Positions 29,073 through 39,925 of a stretch of DNA of 64,000 nt are shown here, piece by piece. The notes under the pieces are model-generated. The model was not told the origin of the DNA and searched no databases. It was given only the letters and a program-made list of their open reading frames with translations. Source of the stretch: Leucobacter sp. Psy1 (GTDB lineage: Bacteria > Actinomycetota > Actinomycetes > Actinomycetales > Microbacteriaceae). The position numbers and the translations under genes were made by a program. Each line of letters starts with the position of its first letter. Within the stretch, counting starts at the first letter, position 1. Location of the stretch: NCBI RefSeq assembly GCF_020096995.1, contig NZ_CP083692.1, positions 2,232,001 through 2,296,000 of the forward strand, in the 5' to 3' direction.

Positions 29073-29133
29073 GGTGTGGGGTCCTTTCGCTGGAGTCCGC
29101 TATATGACTCATGCGGTATCGGGATAGGGGGTG

Positions 29134-29159
29134 GACGGCGGAGCCGAAGCTCCGCCGTC
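29134..29159 (-). terminator. UUCG-tetraloop hairpin between rpsK and rpoA
   Basis: A perfect 11-bp stem (GACGGCGGAGC and complement) closing a TTCG loop on the transcribed strand, 15 nt after the rpsK stop. It has no T run and rpoA lies downstream in the same unit, so it is more likely an attenuator or RNA-stability element than a full terminator. Confidence 0.6.
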
Positions 29160-29173
29160 GCGCGCTCGACTCC

Positions 29174-29572
29174 TTAGACGCGGCGCCGCTTGGGCGGGCG
29201 GCAGCCGTTGTGCGTCTGGGGGGTGACGTCGTTGATCGAACCGACCTCGAGGCCCGCTGCCTGCAGCGAGCGGATCGCGGTCTCGCGGCCCGAGCCGGGA
29301 CCCTTGACGAAGATGTCGACCTTCTTCATCCCGTGCTCCTGCGCCTTGCGAGCAGCGGACTCCGCGGCGAGCTGCGCGGCGAAGGGGGTCGACTTGCGCG
29401 ATCCCTTGAAGCCGACGCCGCCGGACGAAGCCCAGCTGATCACGGCCCCGCTGGGATCGGTGATGGAAACGATGGTGTTGTTGAAGGTCGACTTGATGTG
29501 GGCCTGGCCCACGGCGACGTTCTTCTTATCCTTGCGACGCGGCTTGCGAGCCGCGGTCTTGGGTGCAGCCAT
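29174..29572 (-). CDS. rpsK: 30S ribosomal protein S11
   Basis: 132 residues. [36 protein letters not shown] and the terminal [18 protein letters not shown] identify S11. The ATG at 29572 is preceded by a purine-rich site; the longer in-frame reading upstream is not conserved. Confidence 0.98.
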   Translation of the reverse strand: MAAPKTAARKPRRKDKKNVAVGQAHIKSTFNNTIVSITDPSGAVISWASSGGVGFKGSRKSTPFAAQLAAESAARKAQEHGMKKVDIFVKGPGSGRETAIRSLQAAGLEVGSINDVTPQTHNGCRPPKRRRV

Positions 29573-29622
29573 GAGTGGTGTCTTCTCCTGAAAAGCTCTG
29601 TGATCTGGGTCGCGAACCGCGA

Positions 29623-29991
29623 TTACTTCTTCTTGCCGGCGACGGTGCGCTTCGGACCCTTGCGGGTACGTGCGTTCGTCTTGGTGCGCTGACCGTGCAC
29701 AGGCAGGCCCTTGCGGTGACGAAGACCCTGGTAGCTCCCGGTTTCGACCTTGCGACGGATGTCCGCGGCGACCTCGCGTCGCAGATCGCCCTCGACCGTG
29801 AAGTTGGCCTCGATGTAGTCGCGAAGGGCGACGAGCTGCTCGTCGCTGAGATCCTTGACGCGGGTGTTCCCGTCGACCTGGGTCTCGGCGAGCGCTTTCA
29901 ACGCGCTCGTGCGTCCAACGCCGTAGATGTACGTGAGTGCGATCTCCACGCGCTTGTCGCGTGGGATATCGACTCCTGCGAGACGTGCCAT
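29623..29991 (-). CDS. rpsM: 30S ribosomal protein S13
   Basis: 122 residues. [26 protein letters not shown] and the C-terminal [26 protein letters not shown] are S13. A 139-nt gap to rpmJ contains a GGGGG/CCCCC stem (about 30037-30066). Confidence 0.98.
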   Translation of the reverse strand: MARLAGVDIPRDKRVEIALTYIYGVGRTSALKALAETQVDGNTRVKDLSDEQLVALRDYIEANFTVEGDLRREVAADIRRKVETGSYQGLRHRKGLPVHGQRTKTNARTRKGPKRTVAGKKK

Positions 29992-30130
29992 GCTGGCTCT
30001 CCTCTAACTGTGGTGGAGGTGTGGTGCGCACCGGGGGTTCGGGCCTCCGTCCCGAGGTGTCCCCCACCGGCGATGCCGACGGGTTCTTCGATGCGCTGGA
30101 TCGATTATTGAGTTGTGTCCGTGCTCTGGA

Positions 30131-30244
30131 CTAGCCCTGGCGCTGCTTGTGGCGCGGGTTGTCGCAGATCACCATGACGCGGCCGTGGCGGCGGATGACC
30201 TTGCACTTGTCGCAGATCTTCTTGACGCTGGGCTTGACCTTCAT
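30131..30244 (-). CDS. rpmJ: 50S ribosomal protein L36 (zinc-binding form)
   Basis: 37 residues, [20 protein letters not shown] and onward to HKQRQG. Cys11, Cys14, Cys27 and His33 form the complete zinc knuckle, so this is the C+ type. It lies 66 nt after infA. Confidence 0.97.
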   Translation of the reverse strand: MKVKPSVKKICDKCKVIRRHGRVMVICDNPRHKQRQG

Positions 30245-30310
30245 GATGTTTCCTTAGATGTTCGCTGTCCTCGTACCCGCGGGGTGCCGCGGGCCGTTAC
30301 TTCGGAGTGC

Positions 30311-30553
30311 CTACTTGTGGCGGTAGACGATCCGGCCGCGCGTAAGGTCATACGGCGTCAGCTCTACTACGACGCGGTCCTCGGGGAGGATACGAATGTA
30401 GTGCTGACGCATTTTGCCAGAGATGTGACCCAGGACGATGTGACCGTTCGTCAGCTCCACGCGGAACTGGGCATTGGGCAGCGCTTCGAGCACGCGTCCC
30501 TCAACCTCAATGACGCCTTCTTTATCCTTCTGGACACGTTCTTTCTTGGCCAT
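30311..30553 (-). CDS. infA: Translation initiation factor IF-1
   Basis: 80 residues, OB fold: [22 protein letters not shown] and [35 protein letters not shown]. It has seven extra residues (ERVQKDK) after MAKK compared with most IF-1 proteins. ATG 30553 is preferred to the upstream ATG at 30583, which would add ten unconserved residues. Confidence 0.97.
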   Translation of the reverse strand: MAKKERVQKDKEGVIEVEGRVLEALPNAQFRVELTNGHIVLGHISGKMRQHYIRILPEDRVVVELTPYDLTRGRIVYRHK

Positions 30554-30647
30554 AGCCTCACTATCGCTTAGGTTCGTGAACACTCGTCATGCGAATGCTG
30601 TGCGGGAAACGGCAACACCGATTCCAGGCGCAAAGCACCAAAGACCA

Positions 30648-30676
30648 ACAGTACTCCGAAACGCCCGAGTTGTAAA
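30648..30676 (-). promoter_or_regulatory. Promoter of infA-rpmJ-rpsM-rpsK-rpoA-rplQ
   Basis: On the minus strand TTTACA (30671-30676) and TACTGT (30648-30653) are exactly 17 bp apart, starting 7 bp after the map stop codon. The predicted leader is about 90 nt. Confidence 0.65.
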
Positions 30677-30682
30677 GGCCGG

Positions 30683-31522
30683 TCAGGGGATCGGGACCGG
30701 GGTCACGCCCAGGGGCGCGAGACCGGCCGCTCCCCCGTCCTCGGCGGTGAGCACCCAGATGCCGTCACGGTGCACCGCGACGGAGTGCTCCCACTGCGCA
30801 CTCATGGAGCCGTCAGCCATCGCGACCGTCCAGTTGTCGTCCTGGGTGACGGTGTCGATGCCCCCAGCGGAGATGATCGGCTCGATCGCGACGACCAGGC
30901 CAGGCTTCACCTCGGGCCCCTTGCGCCCCACCGGGTAGTTGAACACCGGTGGATCCTCGTGCATCCGGCGACCGATCCCGTGTCCGATGTAGTCCTCGAG
31001 AATCCCGAAGTCGCTCACGTCCTCCACGTACTCGGCGATCGCGTCGCCAACCTCGTTCAAGTGACGGGCCGTCGCGAGCTTCGCGATCCCGCGCCACATC
31101 GCCTGCTCGGTGACGTGGCTCAGTCGTTCGTTCGCGTCGGTGCGGTCGGGGCGCTCCGGATCCGGCAGGACGGCGGTGAATGCAGAGTCGCCGTTCCACC
31201 CGTCGACGATCGCGCCGGCGTCGACGGCGATGATGTCGCCGGGCTCCAGCGGACGATCCGTCGGGATCGCGTGGACGACGCTCTCGTTGACGTTCGCGCA
31301 GATGGTGTGTCGATACCCGGGTTCGAGCATGAAGTTCGGTGCACCGCCCAGCGCCCGGATCGCCTCTTCGGCGAGGGCGTCGAGCTCGAGCGGGGTGACT
31401 CCCGGCCGGATCGCGGCGCGCGCGGCACTCAGTGCGGCGGCAGTGGCTTCACCCGGCGCCCGCATGAGCCGCAGTTGCGCCGGCGACTTGTAGATCGAGC
31501 GGCGGATCAGGCCACGTGCCAT
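30683..31522 (-). CDS. map: Methionine aminopeptidase, type I
   Basis: 279 residues. It removes N-terminal Met from nascent proteins. The metal ligands can be read in IAVDAGAIVDGWNGDSAFT (two Asp), YIGHGIGRRMHEDP (His), VVAIEPI (Glu) and WEHSVAV (Glu). Its start directly follows the adk stop. Confidence 0.97.
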   Translation of the reverse strand: MARGLIRRSIYKSPAQLRLMRAPGEATAAALSAARAAIRPGVTPLELDALAEEAIRALGGAPNFMLEPGYRHTICANVNESVVHAIPTDRPLEPGDIIAVDAGAIVDGWNGDSAFTAVLPDPERPDRTDANERLSHVTEQAMWRGIAKLATARHLNEVGDAIAEYVEDVSDFGILEDYIGHGIGRRMHEDPPVFNYPVGRKGPEVKPGLVVAIEPIISAGGIDTVTQDDNWTVAMADGSMSAQWEHSVAVHRDGIWVLTAEDGGAAGLAPLGVTPVPIP

Positions 31523-32113
31523 CTAGCGCGCACCCAGCTGGGCGTCGAGACCCTCGCGGATCCGCTCCGAGACCTCGTCGATCGAGCCGAGACCGTCGAC
31601 GCGGACGAGGATTCCTCGCTCGGTGAACAGCTCGACGAGCGGAGCCGTCTGCTCGGCGTAGACCTCCTGGCGGTGCCTGATGACGTCCTCGGTGTCGTCG
31701 ACCCTGCCCTCGATGGTGGCGCGCTTGATGAGCCGGGCGACGACCTCTTCGACGTCAGCGTCGAGCAGCACGACGGCGTCGAGCGAGTCGCCATGGAGCA
31801 TCTCGTCGAGCGCGTGCACCTGCTCCACATTGCGGGGGTACCCGTCGAGCAGGAATCCATGCGCGACGTCGTCCTGCTGCAGGCGATCCTCGACGATCCG
31901 GTTGGTCAGCGAGTCGGGAACGAGTTCACCGCGCTCGATCACCGCCTGGACCTGCTGGCCGAGTTCAGTCTGGCCCTTGATGTTCGCTCGGAAGATGTCA
32001 CCGGTTGAGATCGCGGGAACTCCATAGCGCTCGGTGATCTTCGCGGCCTGCGTGCCCTTTCCCGCCCCGGGGGGACCGATGATGAGCAAACGGGTCGTGG
32101 TGGTATCGGTCAC
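31523..32113 (-). CDS. adk: Adenylate kinase
   Basis: 196 residues from GTG 32113, overlapping the secY stop (GTGA). P-loop [17 protein letters not shown]-binding [10 protein letters not shown] and [11 protein letters not shown] short lid without zinc Cys residues ([18 protein letters not shown]) marks the short form of the enzyme. Confidence 0.97.
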   Translation of the reverse strand: MTDTTTTRLLIIGPPGAGKGTQAAKITERYGVPAISTGDIFRANIKGQTELGQQVQAVIERGELVPDSLTNRIVEDRLQQDDVAHGFLLDGYPRNVEQVHALDEMLHGDSLDAVVLLDADVEEVVARLIKRATIEGRVDDTEDVIRHRQEVYAEQTAPLVELFTERGILVRVDGLGSIDEVSERIREGLDAQLGAR

Positions 32114-33432
32114 TTGAGGAGCCCTTCGTAGTGGCGCTGCTGCAGCTGCGCGTCGATCTGCTTCACCGTCTCGAGACCCACACCGACGATGATGAGGATC
32201 GAGGCGCCGCCGAACGGGAAGTTCTGGTTCGCACCGAAGAACGCGAGCGCGATGAGCGGGATCAGCGCGATGACACCGAGGTACAGCGAGCCGGCGCTGG
32301 TGATGCGGGTGAGCACGTAGTTGAGGTACTCGGCGGTCGGACGGCCGGCACGGATACCGGGAACGAATCCGCCGTACTTCTTCATGTTGTCGGCGACTTC
32401 CTCCGGGTTGAAGGTGATCTGCACGTAGAAGAAGGTGAAGCCGATGGTCAGCAAGAAGAAGACCAGCATGTAGAACGGCTGGTCGCCCTGCACGAGGTTG
32501 TTCGAGATCCATACCACCCACGGCTGCGGCTCTTCGCCGATGCCCGGCTCGTTGAACTGCGCGATGAGCATCGGGAGATACAGGATCGCCGAGGCGAAGA
32601 TGACGGGGATGACACCAGCCATGTTCACCTTGATCGGAATGTAGGTGCTCGAGCCGCCGTAGGTGCGTCGGCCGACGACGCGCTTCGCGTACTGGACCGG
32701 GATCCGGCGCTGTGACTGCTCGACGAACACGACCGCGGCGATGACGACGAGGCCGACGGCGATGACGAGGAAGAAGACCTCCCAGCCCTCCGACTCGCGG
32801 ATGATCCAGAGCGCGCCGGGGAAGGTCGCGGCGATCGAGGTGAAGATCAGCAGAGACATGCCGTTGCCGATGCCGCGCTCGGTGATGAGCTCGCCGAACC
32901 ACATGATGAGACCGGTGCCCGCCGTCATCGTCATGATGAGGATCAGGATCGACCACCACTCCTGCGAGATGAGGTTCTGGCAGGCGGCGTTGGCGGAGGC
33001 GCCGAAGAGCATACCTGCGCGAGCGACCGTGACGAGAGTCGTGGCCTGGAGCACCGCGAGGGCGATGGTCAAGTAGCGCGTGTACTGCGTCAGCTTGGCC
33101 TGACCCGCCTGGCCCTCCTTGTGGAGCGCTTCGAAGTGCGGGATGACGACGCGCAAGAGCTGGGTGATGATCGACGCGGTGATGTAGGGCATGATGCCGA
33201 GGGCGAAGATCGAGAGCTGCAGCAGCGCACCGCCGCTGAACAGGTTGATCATCTGGTACAGACCGGAGGTATCGGCCTGGTTCGCGACGAGGCACGCCTG
33301 CACGTTGTTGTAGTTGACGAACGGGCCCGGAACGAACGAGCCGAGCCGGAACAGCGTGACGATCGCGAGCGTGAAGACAATCTTCCGCCTGAGATCGGGC
33401 GTCTTGAAGATACGACCGATGGCGCTAAACAA
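32110..33432 (-). CDS. secY: Preprotein translocase subunit SecY
   Basis: 440 residues with ten transmembrane helices; the channel of the Sec machinery. [24 protein letters not shown] (TM1), the plug region and the YYGG-like [14 protein letters not shown] segment are recognisable. The start is TTG at 33432: AGGAGG stands 6 nt upstream, and the resulting N-terminus [17 protein letters not shown] fits other actinobacterial SecY proteins. The longer frame to 33465 has no such support. Confidence 0.97.
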   Translation of the reverse strand: MFSAIGRIFKTPDLRRKIVFTLAIVTLFRLGSFVPGPFVNYNNVQACLVANQADTSGLYQMINLFSGGALLQLSIFALGIMPYITASIITQLLRVVIPHFEALHKEGQAGQAKLTQYTRYLTIALAVLQATTLVTVARAGMLFGASANAACQNLISQEWWSILILIMTMTAGTGLIMWFGELITERGIGNGMSLLIFTSIAATFPGALWIIRESEGWEVFFLVIAVGLVVIAAVVFVEQSQRRIPVQYAKRVVGRRTYGGSSTYIPIKVNMAGVIPVIFASAILYLPMLIAQFNEPGIGEEPQPWVVWISNNLVQGDQPFYMLVFFLLTIGFTFFYVQITFNPEEVADNMKKYGGFVPGIRAGRPTAEYLNYVLTRITSAGSLYLGVIALIPLIALAFFGANQNFPFGGASILIIVGVGLETVKQIDAQLQQRHYEGLLK

Positions 33433-33491
33433 ATCTTGCCTCCTGAAAGATGTCGCGAAGTGCACGACCGAACACGGAAAACCAGTACCCC

Positions 33492-33519
33492 AGCCTACAC
33501 GGCGCTCACGGGGTCACAA
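33492..33519 (-). promoter_or_regulatory. Internal promoter of secY-adk-map
   Basis: TTGTGA and TAGGCT on the minus strand, 16 bp apart, about 60 nt before the secY TTG. Confidence 0.5.
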
Positions 33520-33553
33520 CTGAGTCGGAATGCCCGACCCGGGGAAATACACG

Positions 33554-33599
33554 TCGGGGGCCGAACCCGGCAGCTCTCGCTGCCCGGTCCCGCCCCCGA
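33554..33599 (-). terminator. Long hairpin after rplO
   Basis: Two 21-nt arms (TCGGGGGC... and ...GCCCCCGA) pair at 18 positions around a 4-nt loop, 25 nt beyond the rplO stop and before the secY promoter. It probably ends or thins spc-operon transcription. Confidence 0.65.
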
Positions 33600-33623
33600 T
33601 GTGCATCTGCAAATGCAGACGTA

Positions 33624-34085
33624 CTACTTGATCTCGCCGCCCGCGGCGGTGATCTTCTGCTCGGCAGAGGTCGAGACCTTGTCGACCTGGACCGACAGCT
33701 TCACCTGCAGGTCGCCGTCGCCGAGGACCTTGACCGGCTGGTTCTTGCGAACCGCGCCCTTGGCCACGAGATCGGCAACCGTGACCTCGCCGCCCTGCGG
33801 GTAGAGCTCGGCGAGCTTACCCACGTTGACGACCTGGTACTCGGTGCGGAACGGGTTCTTGAATCCGCGGAGCTTCGGGGTGCGCATGTGCAGCGGCATC
33901 TGCCCACCCTCGAAGCCGGCGCGGACCTGGTAGCGAGCCTTCGTACCCTTGGTACCGCGGCCCGCGGTCTTGCCCTTGGAGCCCTCACCGCGACCCACGC
34001 GGGTCTTCGCGGTCTTGGCGCCGGGGGCGGGGCGCAGGTGGTGCGCCTTCAGCACCTGCTGGCGCTCCTCGTTGTTCTCGCTCAT
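33624..34085 (-). CDS. rplO: 50S ribosomal protein L15
   Basis: 153 residues. [31 protein letters not shown] and [22 protein letters not shown] are L15. It overlaps rpmD by 4 nt. Confidence 0.98.
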   Translation of the reverse strand: MSENNEERQQVLKAHHLRPAPGAKTAKTRVGRGEGSKGKTAGRGTKGTKARYQVRAGFEGGQMPLHMRTPKLRGFKNPFRTEYQVVNVGKLAELYPQGGEVTVADLVAKGAVRKNQPVKVLGDGDLQVKLSVQVDKVSTSAEQKITAAGGEIK

Positions 34086-34270
34086 GCGTCGATCTCCTCA
34101 ACCTCTACGAGGTGAGCGACCGCGCGAACGTAGCCGCGGTTCGCCCGGGTATCCTCGCGGACGACGGAGTCGCCGATCCGCTTGAGACCGAGGCTCCGCA
34201 GCGTGTCGCGCTGGTTCTGCTTCTCACTGATAACGGACTTGGTCTGCGTAATCTTCAGGCTCGTCGCCAT
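34082..34270 (-). CDS. rpmD: 50S ribosomal protein L30
   Basis: 62 residues: [25 protein letters not shown] and [20 protein letters not shown]. Start shares one base with the rpsE stop (TAATG). Confidence 0.97.
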   Translation of the reverse strand: MATSLKITQTKSVISEKQNQRDTLRSLGLKRIGDSVVREDTRANRGYVRAVAHLVEVEEIDA

Positions 34271-34977
34271 TACGCACCTGCCTTCGCCTTGGCGGCAGCG
34301 TCGGCCGCGGCCTTCGCCTCGGCGCGCACGATGCGAGCCGGGGCGACGCGGTCGAAGTCGAGACCGCGACGAGCAGCGACGGAGCGGGGCTCCTCGAGCA
34401 GTCGCAGCGCCTCAACGGTCGCGTGCACGATGTTCAGGGTGTTCGACGAACCGAGCGACTTGCTCAGCACGTCGTGAATGCCGGCGCACTCGAGGACGGC
34501 GCGAACCGGACCACCCGCGATAACACCGGTACCGGCAGCCGCCGGACGCAGCAGGACGACGCCTGCGGCGGCCTCGCCCTGGACCGGGTGCGGAATGGTG
34601 CTGCCGACGCGGGGCACGCGGAAGAAGTTCTTCTTCGCCTCCTCGACACCCTTGGAGATGGCGAGGGGCACCTCCTTCGCCTTGCCGTAGCCGACGCCAA
34701 CGGTGCCGTTGCCATCGCCCACCACGACGAGCGCGGTGAAGCTGAAGCGACGGCCGCCCTTGACGACCTTCGACACGCGGTTGATGGTGACGACGCGCTC
34801 GAGGAACTGGCTGTCGCTGCGATCGCGACCGCCGCGCTCCCCGCGGGTACCGCGATCGCGGCTGCCGCGGCGCTGCTCGCGGGGCTCGTTCCGATGATCC
34901 TGAGCGGGGGCCTCAGCACCCTGCGTCTCAGCCTGGGCCTGTGCAGTCACTTCCTGCTCCTTCGTTTCTTCGCTCAC
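34270..34977 (-). CDS. rpsE: 30S ribosomal protein S5
   Basis: 235 residues. The S5 core ([27 protein letters not shown] ... [19 protein letters not shown]) follows a 60-residue N-terminus rich in Glu, Gln and Arg, common in actinobacterial S5. It overlaps rplR by 4 nt. Confidence 0.98.
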   Translation of the reverse strand: MSEETKEQEVTAQAQAETQGAEAPAQDHRNEPREQRRGSRDRGTRGERGGRDRSDSQFLERVVTINRVSKVVKGGRRFSFTALVVVGDGNGTVGVGYGKAKEVPLAISKGVEEAKKNFFRVPRVGSTIPHPVQGEAAAGVVLLRPAAAGTGVIAGGPVRAVLECAGIHDVLSKSLGSSNTLNIVHATVEALRLLEEPRSVAARRGLDFDRVAPARIVRAEAKAAADAAAKAKAGA

Positions 34978-35348
34978 AGGGACAGACCTCCCTCGCGAGC
35001 GCCATCGGCGATCGCCGCGACGCGGCCGGCGTACTTGCTGCCACCGCGGTCGAACACGACTGCCTCGACACCGACGGCCTTCGCGCGCTCGGCGACCAGT
35101 TCGCCGACCCGACGGGCCTTGGCGGACTTGTCACCGTCGAACGAGCGGAGGTCGCTCTCCATCGTCGACGCCGAGGCCACAGTGTGGCCCTTGCTGTCGT
35201 CGATGACCTGGACGAACACGTGACGCGCGGAACGCGTCACCGCGAGACGGGGGCGAGCCTCCGTACCGACGATCTTCTTACGCAGCCGGGCGTGGCGGCG
35301 GATACGCGCTGCCGAACGGCCCTTAGCCCGTGACACTGAAGCGGCCAT
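34974..35348 (-). CDS. rplR: 50S ribosomal protein L18
   Basis: 124 residues: [26 protein letters not shown] and [29 protein letters not shown]. Two nt after rplF. Confidence 0.98.
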   Translation of the reverse strand: MAASVSRAKGRSAARIRRHARLRKKIVGTEARPRLAVTRSARHVFVQVIDDSKGHTVASASTMESDLRSFDGDKSAKARRVGELVAERAKAVGVEAVVFDRGGSKYAGRVAAIADGAREGGLSL

Positions 35349-35350
35349 GG

Positions 35351-35887
35351 TTACTTACCAGCCTTTCCTGCCTTGCGGCGAACGTTCTCGCCGGCGTAGC
35401 GAATACCCTTGCCCTTGTAGGGCTCAGGCTTCTTCAGCTTGCGGATGTTCGCGGCGGTCTCGCCGACGACCTGCTTGCTGATGCCGCGGACGGTGACCTT
35501 GTTGGCGCCCTCGACCTCGAGGGTGATGCCCTCGGGTGCCTCGTACGAGACCGGGTGCGAGAAGCCCAGGGCGAACTCGAGGCCCTGACCCTTCTGGAGC
35601 ACACGGTACCCCGTGCCGACGACCTCGAGCTGCTTCGCGAAGCCCTGAGTCACGCCGATGACGTTGTTGTTGATGAGCGTGCGGGTGAGACCGTGCAGGG
35701 CACGCGACTCGCGCTCGTCGTCGGGACGGGTGACGAGCACCTGACCTTCCTCGAGCGACACGCGGATGGGCTCAGAAACGACGAGCGACAGCTCGCCCTT
35801 CGGACCCTTGACCGAGACCTGCTGGCCGTCGACCTTGACCTCGACTCCACCGGGAACGGTGATGGGAAGCTTTCCAATACGTGACAT
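35351..35887 (-). CDS. rplF: 50S ribosomal protein L6
   Basis: 178 residues: [17 protein letters not shown] and [26 protein letters not shown]. Six nt after rpsH. Confidence 0.98.
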   Translation of the reverse strand: MSRIGKLPITVPGGVEVKVDGQQVSVKGPKGELSLVVSEPIRVSLEEGQVLVTRPDDERESRALHGLTRTLINNNVIGVTQGFAKQLEVVGTGYRVLQKGQGLEFALGFSHPVSYEAPEGITLEVEGANKVTVRGISKQVVGETAANIRKLKKPEPYKGKGIRYAGENVRRKAGKAGK

Positions 35888-35893
35888 GACGGA

Positions 35894-36292
35894 CTACCAC
35901 ACGTAGGCGAGGACTTCTCCGCCTACGCCCTTCTGCTCGGCCTCGCGGTCGGTGAGGAGCCCCGAGGAGGTGGACAGGATCGCGATTCCGAGACCACCGA
36001 GCACGCTCGGGATCTCTTTCGAGCCCGCGTACACGCGGAGGCCGGGCTTCGAGACACGCTTGATGCCCTCGACAGCCGGCTCTCGGTTCGGGCCGTACTT
36101 CAGCGACAGGCTGAGGGTGGTGCCGACGCGCGCGTCCTCCACCTTCCAGTCGGTGATGTAGCCCTCGCGCTTGAGGATCTCTGCGATCCGCTCCTTCAGC
36201 TTCGAGCCGGGGAGCGAAACGTCGTCATGATGTGCGCTACTCGCGTTGCGCAACCGGGTCAGCATATCTGCGACCGGATCAGTCATCGTCAT
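35894..36292 (-). CDS. rpsH: 30S ribosomal protein S8
   Basis: 132 residues: [29 protein letters not shown] and [21 protein letters not shown]. In E. coli S8 represses the spc operon; its gene here follows a hairpin in a gap where rpsN would normally be. Confidence 0.98.
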   Translation of the reverse strand: MTMTDPVADMLTRLRNASSAHHDDVSLPGSKLKERIAEILKREGYITDWKVEDARVGTTLSLSLKYGPNREPAVEGIKRVSKPGLRVYAGSKEIPSVLGGLGIAILSTSSGLLTDREAEQKGVGGEVLAYVW

Positions 36293-36353
36293 GAGTGACT
36301 CTTCTTTCTCGCCTGGTATCGACGGCCGTTACACGACCGCCGACCTGGGTGAC

Positions 36354-36397
36354 ACGGGTGCAGGCACCACGGAATTCCTCCGCGGTGCCTGCCCCGT
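36354..36397 (-). terminator. Hairpin between rplE and rpsH
   Basis: ACGGG(T)GCAGGCACC pairs with GGTGCCTGCCCCGT with one bulged base, 14 nt after the rplE stop. Transcription continues to rpsH, so an attenuator or processing site is likely. Confidence 0.6.
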
Positions 36398-36410
36398 ATG
36401 GACTATTCAG

Positions 36411-36986
36411 TTATTCGGCCTTGAACGGGAAACCGAATGCGCGCAGAAGCGCACGGCCCTCGTCGTCGGTCTTGGCGCTGGTCACGACAGTGATGTCGAA
36501 ACCGCGCACCCGATCAATCTTATCCTGATCGATCTCGTGGAACACACTCTGCTCGGTCAATCCGAAGGTGTAGTTGCCGTTTCCGTCAAACTGACGGGGC
36601 GACAGACCACGGAAATCGCGGATACGCGGGAGTGCGAGCGTGATGAGACGGTCAAGGAACTCCCAGGCGCGGTCACCGCGGAGGGTGACGTGCGCGCCGA
36701 TCGCCTGTCCCTCGCGCAGCTTGAACTGCGCAATGGACTTGCGTGCCTTGGTGACCATCGGCTTCTGGCCGGTGATCAGCGTCAGATCCGCGATAGCGCC
36801 CTCGATCACCTTGCTGTCGCGAGCGGCGTCACCGACGCCGGTGTTCACGACCACCTTCACCAGGCCGGGGACCTGGTTCACGTTGGCGAAGCCGAACTGC
36901 TCGGTCAGCGCCGCGATGATCTCGGAGCGGTACTTCTGCTTCAGTCGCGGCTGGATTTTGCCAGCGGGCGCAGCAGTCTCGGTCAT
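36411..36986 (-). CDS. rplE: 50S ribosomal protein L5
   Basis: 191 residues: [29 protein letters not shown] and [26 protein letters not shown]. Shares one base with rplX. Confidence 0.98.
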   Translation of the reverse strand: MTETAAPAGKIQPRLKQKYRSEIIAALTEQFGFANVNQVPGLVKVVVNTGVGDAARDSKVIEGAIADLTLITGQKPMVTKARKSIAQFKLREGQAIGAHVTLRGDRAWEFLDRLITLALPRIRDFRGLSPRQFDGNGNYTFGLTEQSVFHEIDQDKIDRVRGFDITVVTSAKTDDEGRALLRAFGFPFKAE

Positions 36987-37348
36987 CAGAGGTCCTTCCC
37001 TGACTTCTTGGCGTAGCGGACGCGGACGGTCTTCTTGACGCCGTCCTTCTCCACCTCGTCGAGGCGGATGCCCACGCGGGTCGGCTTCTTGGTCTCGGGG
37101 TCGACGACGGCGACGTTCGAAACGTGGATCGGCGCCTCGTGCGTCTCGATGCCACCCTCCTGGGTGCCACGCGACGACTGCCCTCGGCGGACGTGCTTGG
37201 TCACGTAGTTGACACCCTCGACGACGACGCGGTCGCTGTCTCGGAGCACCTCGATGACGTGGCCCTGCTTGCCCTTGTAGCCGCCGCGCTCCTGCGACGG
37301 GCCCGAGATGACCTCGACGAGGTCACCCTTCTTGATCTTGCTAGCCAT
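36986..37348 (-). CDS. rplX: 50S ribosomal protein L24
   Basis: 120 residues, KOW motif in [30 protein letters not shown]. Three nt after rplN. Confidence 0.97.
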   Translation of the reverse strand: MASKIKKGDLVEVISGPSQERGGYKGKQGHVIEVLRDSDRVVVEGVNYVTKHVRRGQSSRGTQEGGIETHEAPIHVSNVAVVDPETKKPTRVGIRLDEVEKDGVKKTVRVRYAKKSGKDL

Positions 37349-37351
37349 GGA

Positions 37352-37720
37352 CTAGATCACCTCCGGTGCGAGCGAGACGATCTTCATGAACTTCCGGTCA
37401 CGGAGCTCACGGCCGACCGGTCCGAAGATACGGGTGCCGCGGGGCTCCCCGTCTGCCTTCAGGATCACGGCGGCGTTCTCGTCGAAGCTGATGTACGAGC
37501 CGTCGGGGCGACGGGTCGACTTGCGGGTACGGACGACGACCGCCTTGACGACGTCGCCCTTCTTCACGTTGCCGCCCGGGATGGCGTCCTTCACGGTGGC
37601 GACGATGGTGTCGCCGACCCCCGCGTACCGACGCTTCGATCCCCCGAGCACACGAATCGTGAGCAGCTGCTTGGCGCCGGAGTTATCGGCGACCTTGAGC
37701 CTGGATTCCTGCTGAATCAC
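37352..37720 (-). CDS. rplN: 50S ribosomal protein L14
   Basis: 122 residues: [28 protein letters not shown] and the terminal SLAPEVI. First gene of the spc part; only 29 nt separate it from rpsQ, so it is probably read through from the S10 operon. Confidence 0.98.
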   Translation of the reverse strand: MIQQESRLKVADNSGAKQLLTIRVLGGSKRRYAGVGDTIVATVKDAIPGGNVKKGDVVKAVVVRTRKSTRRPDGSYISFDENAAVILKADGEPRGTRIFGPVGRELRDRKFMKIVSLAPEVI

Positions 37721-37749
37721 TTGTTACTCCTTCTTCCGTAAGCCGGAGC

Positions 37750-38022
37750 TTACTTCGCCTTCTCGAGGATCTCGACCAGGCGCCAGCGCTTGGAGGCGCT
37801 GAGCGGACGGGTTTCGTGGATGAGCACGAGGTCGCCGATACCCGCGGTGTTCTCGGCGTCGTGCGCCTTCACCTTGGAGGAGCGGCGCATGACCTTGCCG
37901 TACAGCGAGTGCTTCACGCGATCCTCGACCTCAACGACGATGGTCTTGTCCATCTTGTCGCTGACGACGTAGCCGCGACGGGCCTTACGGTAGCCGCGCT
38001 GTTCCTTCTCGATCTCAGCCAT
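37750..38022 (-). CDS. rpsQ: 30S ribosomal protein S17
   Basis: 90 residues: [32 protein letters not shown] and [25 protein letters not shown]. Confidence 0.97.
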   Translation of the reverse strand: MAEIEKEQRGYRKARRGYVVSDKMDKTIVVEVEDRVKHSLYGKVMRRSSKVKAHDAENTAGIGDLVLIHETRPLSASKRWRLVEILEKAK

Positions 38023-38024
38023 GC

Positions 38025-38339
38025 TTAGGCCTCCTTCGTCTCAGCGGCGGCGTCCGCCTGCTCGGTCTTCTTCTTGGTGCTCTTCTTGGCCTTCGCCGGG
38101 GCCTCGGTCGCAACCGGGGTCTCGCGAATACCGAGCTCGCGCTCACGGAGGACCGTGTAGATGCGCGCGATGTCGCGCTTCACCTGACGGACGCGTCCGT
38201 GGCTCTCCAGCTGGCCGGTGGCCGACTGGAACCGCAGGTTGAAGAGCTCGGCCTTCGCCTTCTTGAGCTCTTCGGTCAGCCGCTCGTTCTCGAACGTGTC
38301 GAGTTCGGTGATGACCAATTCCTTGCTACCGATCGCCAT
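38025..38339 (-). CDS. rpmC: 50S ribosomal protein L29 with C-terminal extension
   Basis: 104 residues. The L29 part ([27 protein letters not shown]) ends near residue 72; a Lys/Glu/Ala tail of about 30 residues follows. The usual length is about 65. Confidence 0.96.
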   Translation of the reverse strand: MAIGSKELVITELDTFENERLTEELKKAKAELFNLRFQSATGQLESHGRVRQVKRDIARIYTVLRERELGIRETPVATEAPAKAKKSTKKKTEQADAAAETKEA

Positions 38340-38758
38340 TACGCGTCGCCCTCCTCGCGCTTGATAATGCGGGCCTTCAGAGGAAGCTTGTGAATGGCGC
38401 GGGTGAGCGCCTCACGTGCGAGCTCCTCGTTGACACCGGCGACCTCGAAGAGGACGCGGCCCGGCTTGACATTCGCCACCCACCACTCGGGTGAACCCTT
38501 ACCGGAACCCATGCGGGTTTCGGCGGGCTTCTTGGTGAGGGGGCGGTCGGGGTAGATGTTGATCCACACCTTGCCGCCGCGCTTGATGTGACGGGTCATC
38601 GCGATACGAGCGGACTCGATCTGACGGTTGGTCACGTACGCGGGCGTCAGGGCCTGGATACCGAACTCACCGAAGTTGATCTCCGTGCCGCCCTTCGCCT
38701 GGCCTGAACGGCCGGGACGGTGCTGCTTACGGTACTTGACTCGACGGGGAATCAGCAT
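38339..38758 (-). CDS. rplP: 50S ribosomal protein L16
   Basis: 139 residues: [24 protein letters not shown] and [25 protein letters not shown]. Confidence 0.98.
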   Translation of the reverse strand: MLIPRRVKYRKQHRPGRSGQAKGGTEINFGEFGIQALTPAYVTNRQIESARIAMTRHIKRGGKVWINIYPDRPLTKKPAETRMGSGKGSPEWWVANVKPGRVLFEVAGVNEELAREALTRAIHKLPLKARIIKREEGDA

Positions 38759-38760
38759 GC

Positions 38761-39519
38761 TTACTTCTCCGCTCCTGCTGCGGCGGGCGCAGCCTCGGCC
38801 TGTGCACCGCGGGGTGCACGGCGGCGGTCGCCGCGCTCACGGGACGGCTTCTGGGCCGCCTGCTCGCGTGCGAGTTCCTTGTTCGTGAGGTCGCCCTTGT
38901 AGATCCAGACCTTCACGCCGATGCGGCCGAAGGTGGTCTTCGCCTCGTAGAAGCCGTAGTCGATGTTCGCGCGGAGCGTGTGCAGCGGCACGCGACCCTC
39001 ACGGTAGAACTCCGAACGGCTCATCTCGGCGCCGCCGAGGCGGCCGGAAACCTGGATACGGATGCCCTTGGCACCCGCGCGCTGGGCGCCCTGCAGGCCC
39101 TTGCGCATTGCGCGGCGGAACGCCACGCGCGCAGCGAGCTGCTCGGCAATGCCCTGAGCGACGAGCTGAGCATCGGCCTCGGGGTTCTTGACCTCGAGAA
39201 TGTTCAGCTGGATCTGCTTGCCCGTGATCTTCTCGAGCTCGCTCCGGATGCGCTCGGCCTCGGCGCCGCGGCGGCCGATGACGATGCCCGGGCGCGCCGA
39301 GTGGATGTCCACGCGGACGCGGTCGCGGGTGCGCTCGATCTCGATGCGCGAGACGCCGGCACGGTCAAGCGACTTGCCGAGGTGCTCGCGGATGCGGACG
39401 TCCTCAGCGAGGTAGTCCGCGTACCGCTGACCGGGCTTCGTCGAGTCCGAGAACCAGCGCGACACGTGGTCGGTGGTGACCCCGAGGCGGAAGCCGTAGG
39501 GGTGAATCTTCTGGCCCAT
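38761..39519 (-). CDS. rpsC: 30S ribosomal protein S3
   Basis: 252 residues. N-terminal [20 protein letters not shown] domain with [19 protein letters not shown], and C-terminal domain [31 protein letters not shown], then an Arg/Ala-rich tail of about 35 residues. Confidence 0.98.
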   Translation of the reverse strand: MGQKIHPYGFRLGVTTDHVSRWFSDSTKPGQRYADYLAEDVRIREHLGKSLDRAGVSRIEIERTRDRVRVDIHSARPGIVIGRRGAEAERIRSELEKITGKQIQLNILEVKNPEADAQLVAQGIAEQLAARVAFRRAMRKGLQGAQRAGAKGIRIQVSGRLGGAEMSRSEFYREGRVPLHTLRANIDYGFYEAKTTFGRIGVKVWIYKGDLTNKELAREQAAQKPSRERGDRRRAPRGAQAEAAPAAAGAEK

Positions 39520-39899
39520 TACTTGGCTCCCTTCTTCGCGGCAAGCTCATCGGCGGTCTGCAGTACGACCGTGATGTGGCTGGTCCGCTTGTTGATCCGG
39601 AATGCGCGGCCCTGTGCACGGGGGCGGAAACGCTTGAGCGTCGTGCCCTCGTCGACGAAGGCGCGAGCTACGACGAGCTCGTCCTCGTTGAGACGCTGGT
39701 TCTCGTTGTCGGCCTTGACGCGAGCGTTCGCGATGGCCGAGGCGACGAGCTTGTAGATCGGCTCCGAAGCGGCCTGCGGGGCGAACTTCAGGATGGCCAG
39801 GGCCTCCTGAGCGTTCTTGCCGCGGACCAGGTCGATGACGCGACGGGCCTTCTGGGGGGTAACGCGGATGTGACGCACACGTGCGATCGACTCCACCAT
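39519..39899 (-). CDS. rplV: 50S ribosomal protein L22
   Basis: 126 residues: [27 protein letters not shown] and [24 protein letters not shown]. Confidence 0.98.
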   Translation of the reverse strand: MVESIARVRHIRVTPQKARRVIDLVRGKNAQEALAILKFAPQAASEPIYKLVASAIANARVKADNENQRLNEDELVVARAFVDEGTTLKRFRPRAQGRAFRINKRTSHITVVLQTADELAAKKGAK

Positions 39900-39925
39900 G
39901 ACTCTTCCTCCTTCACGTCACCGCG

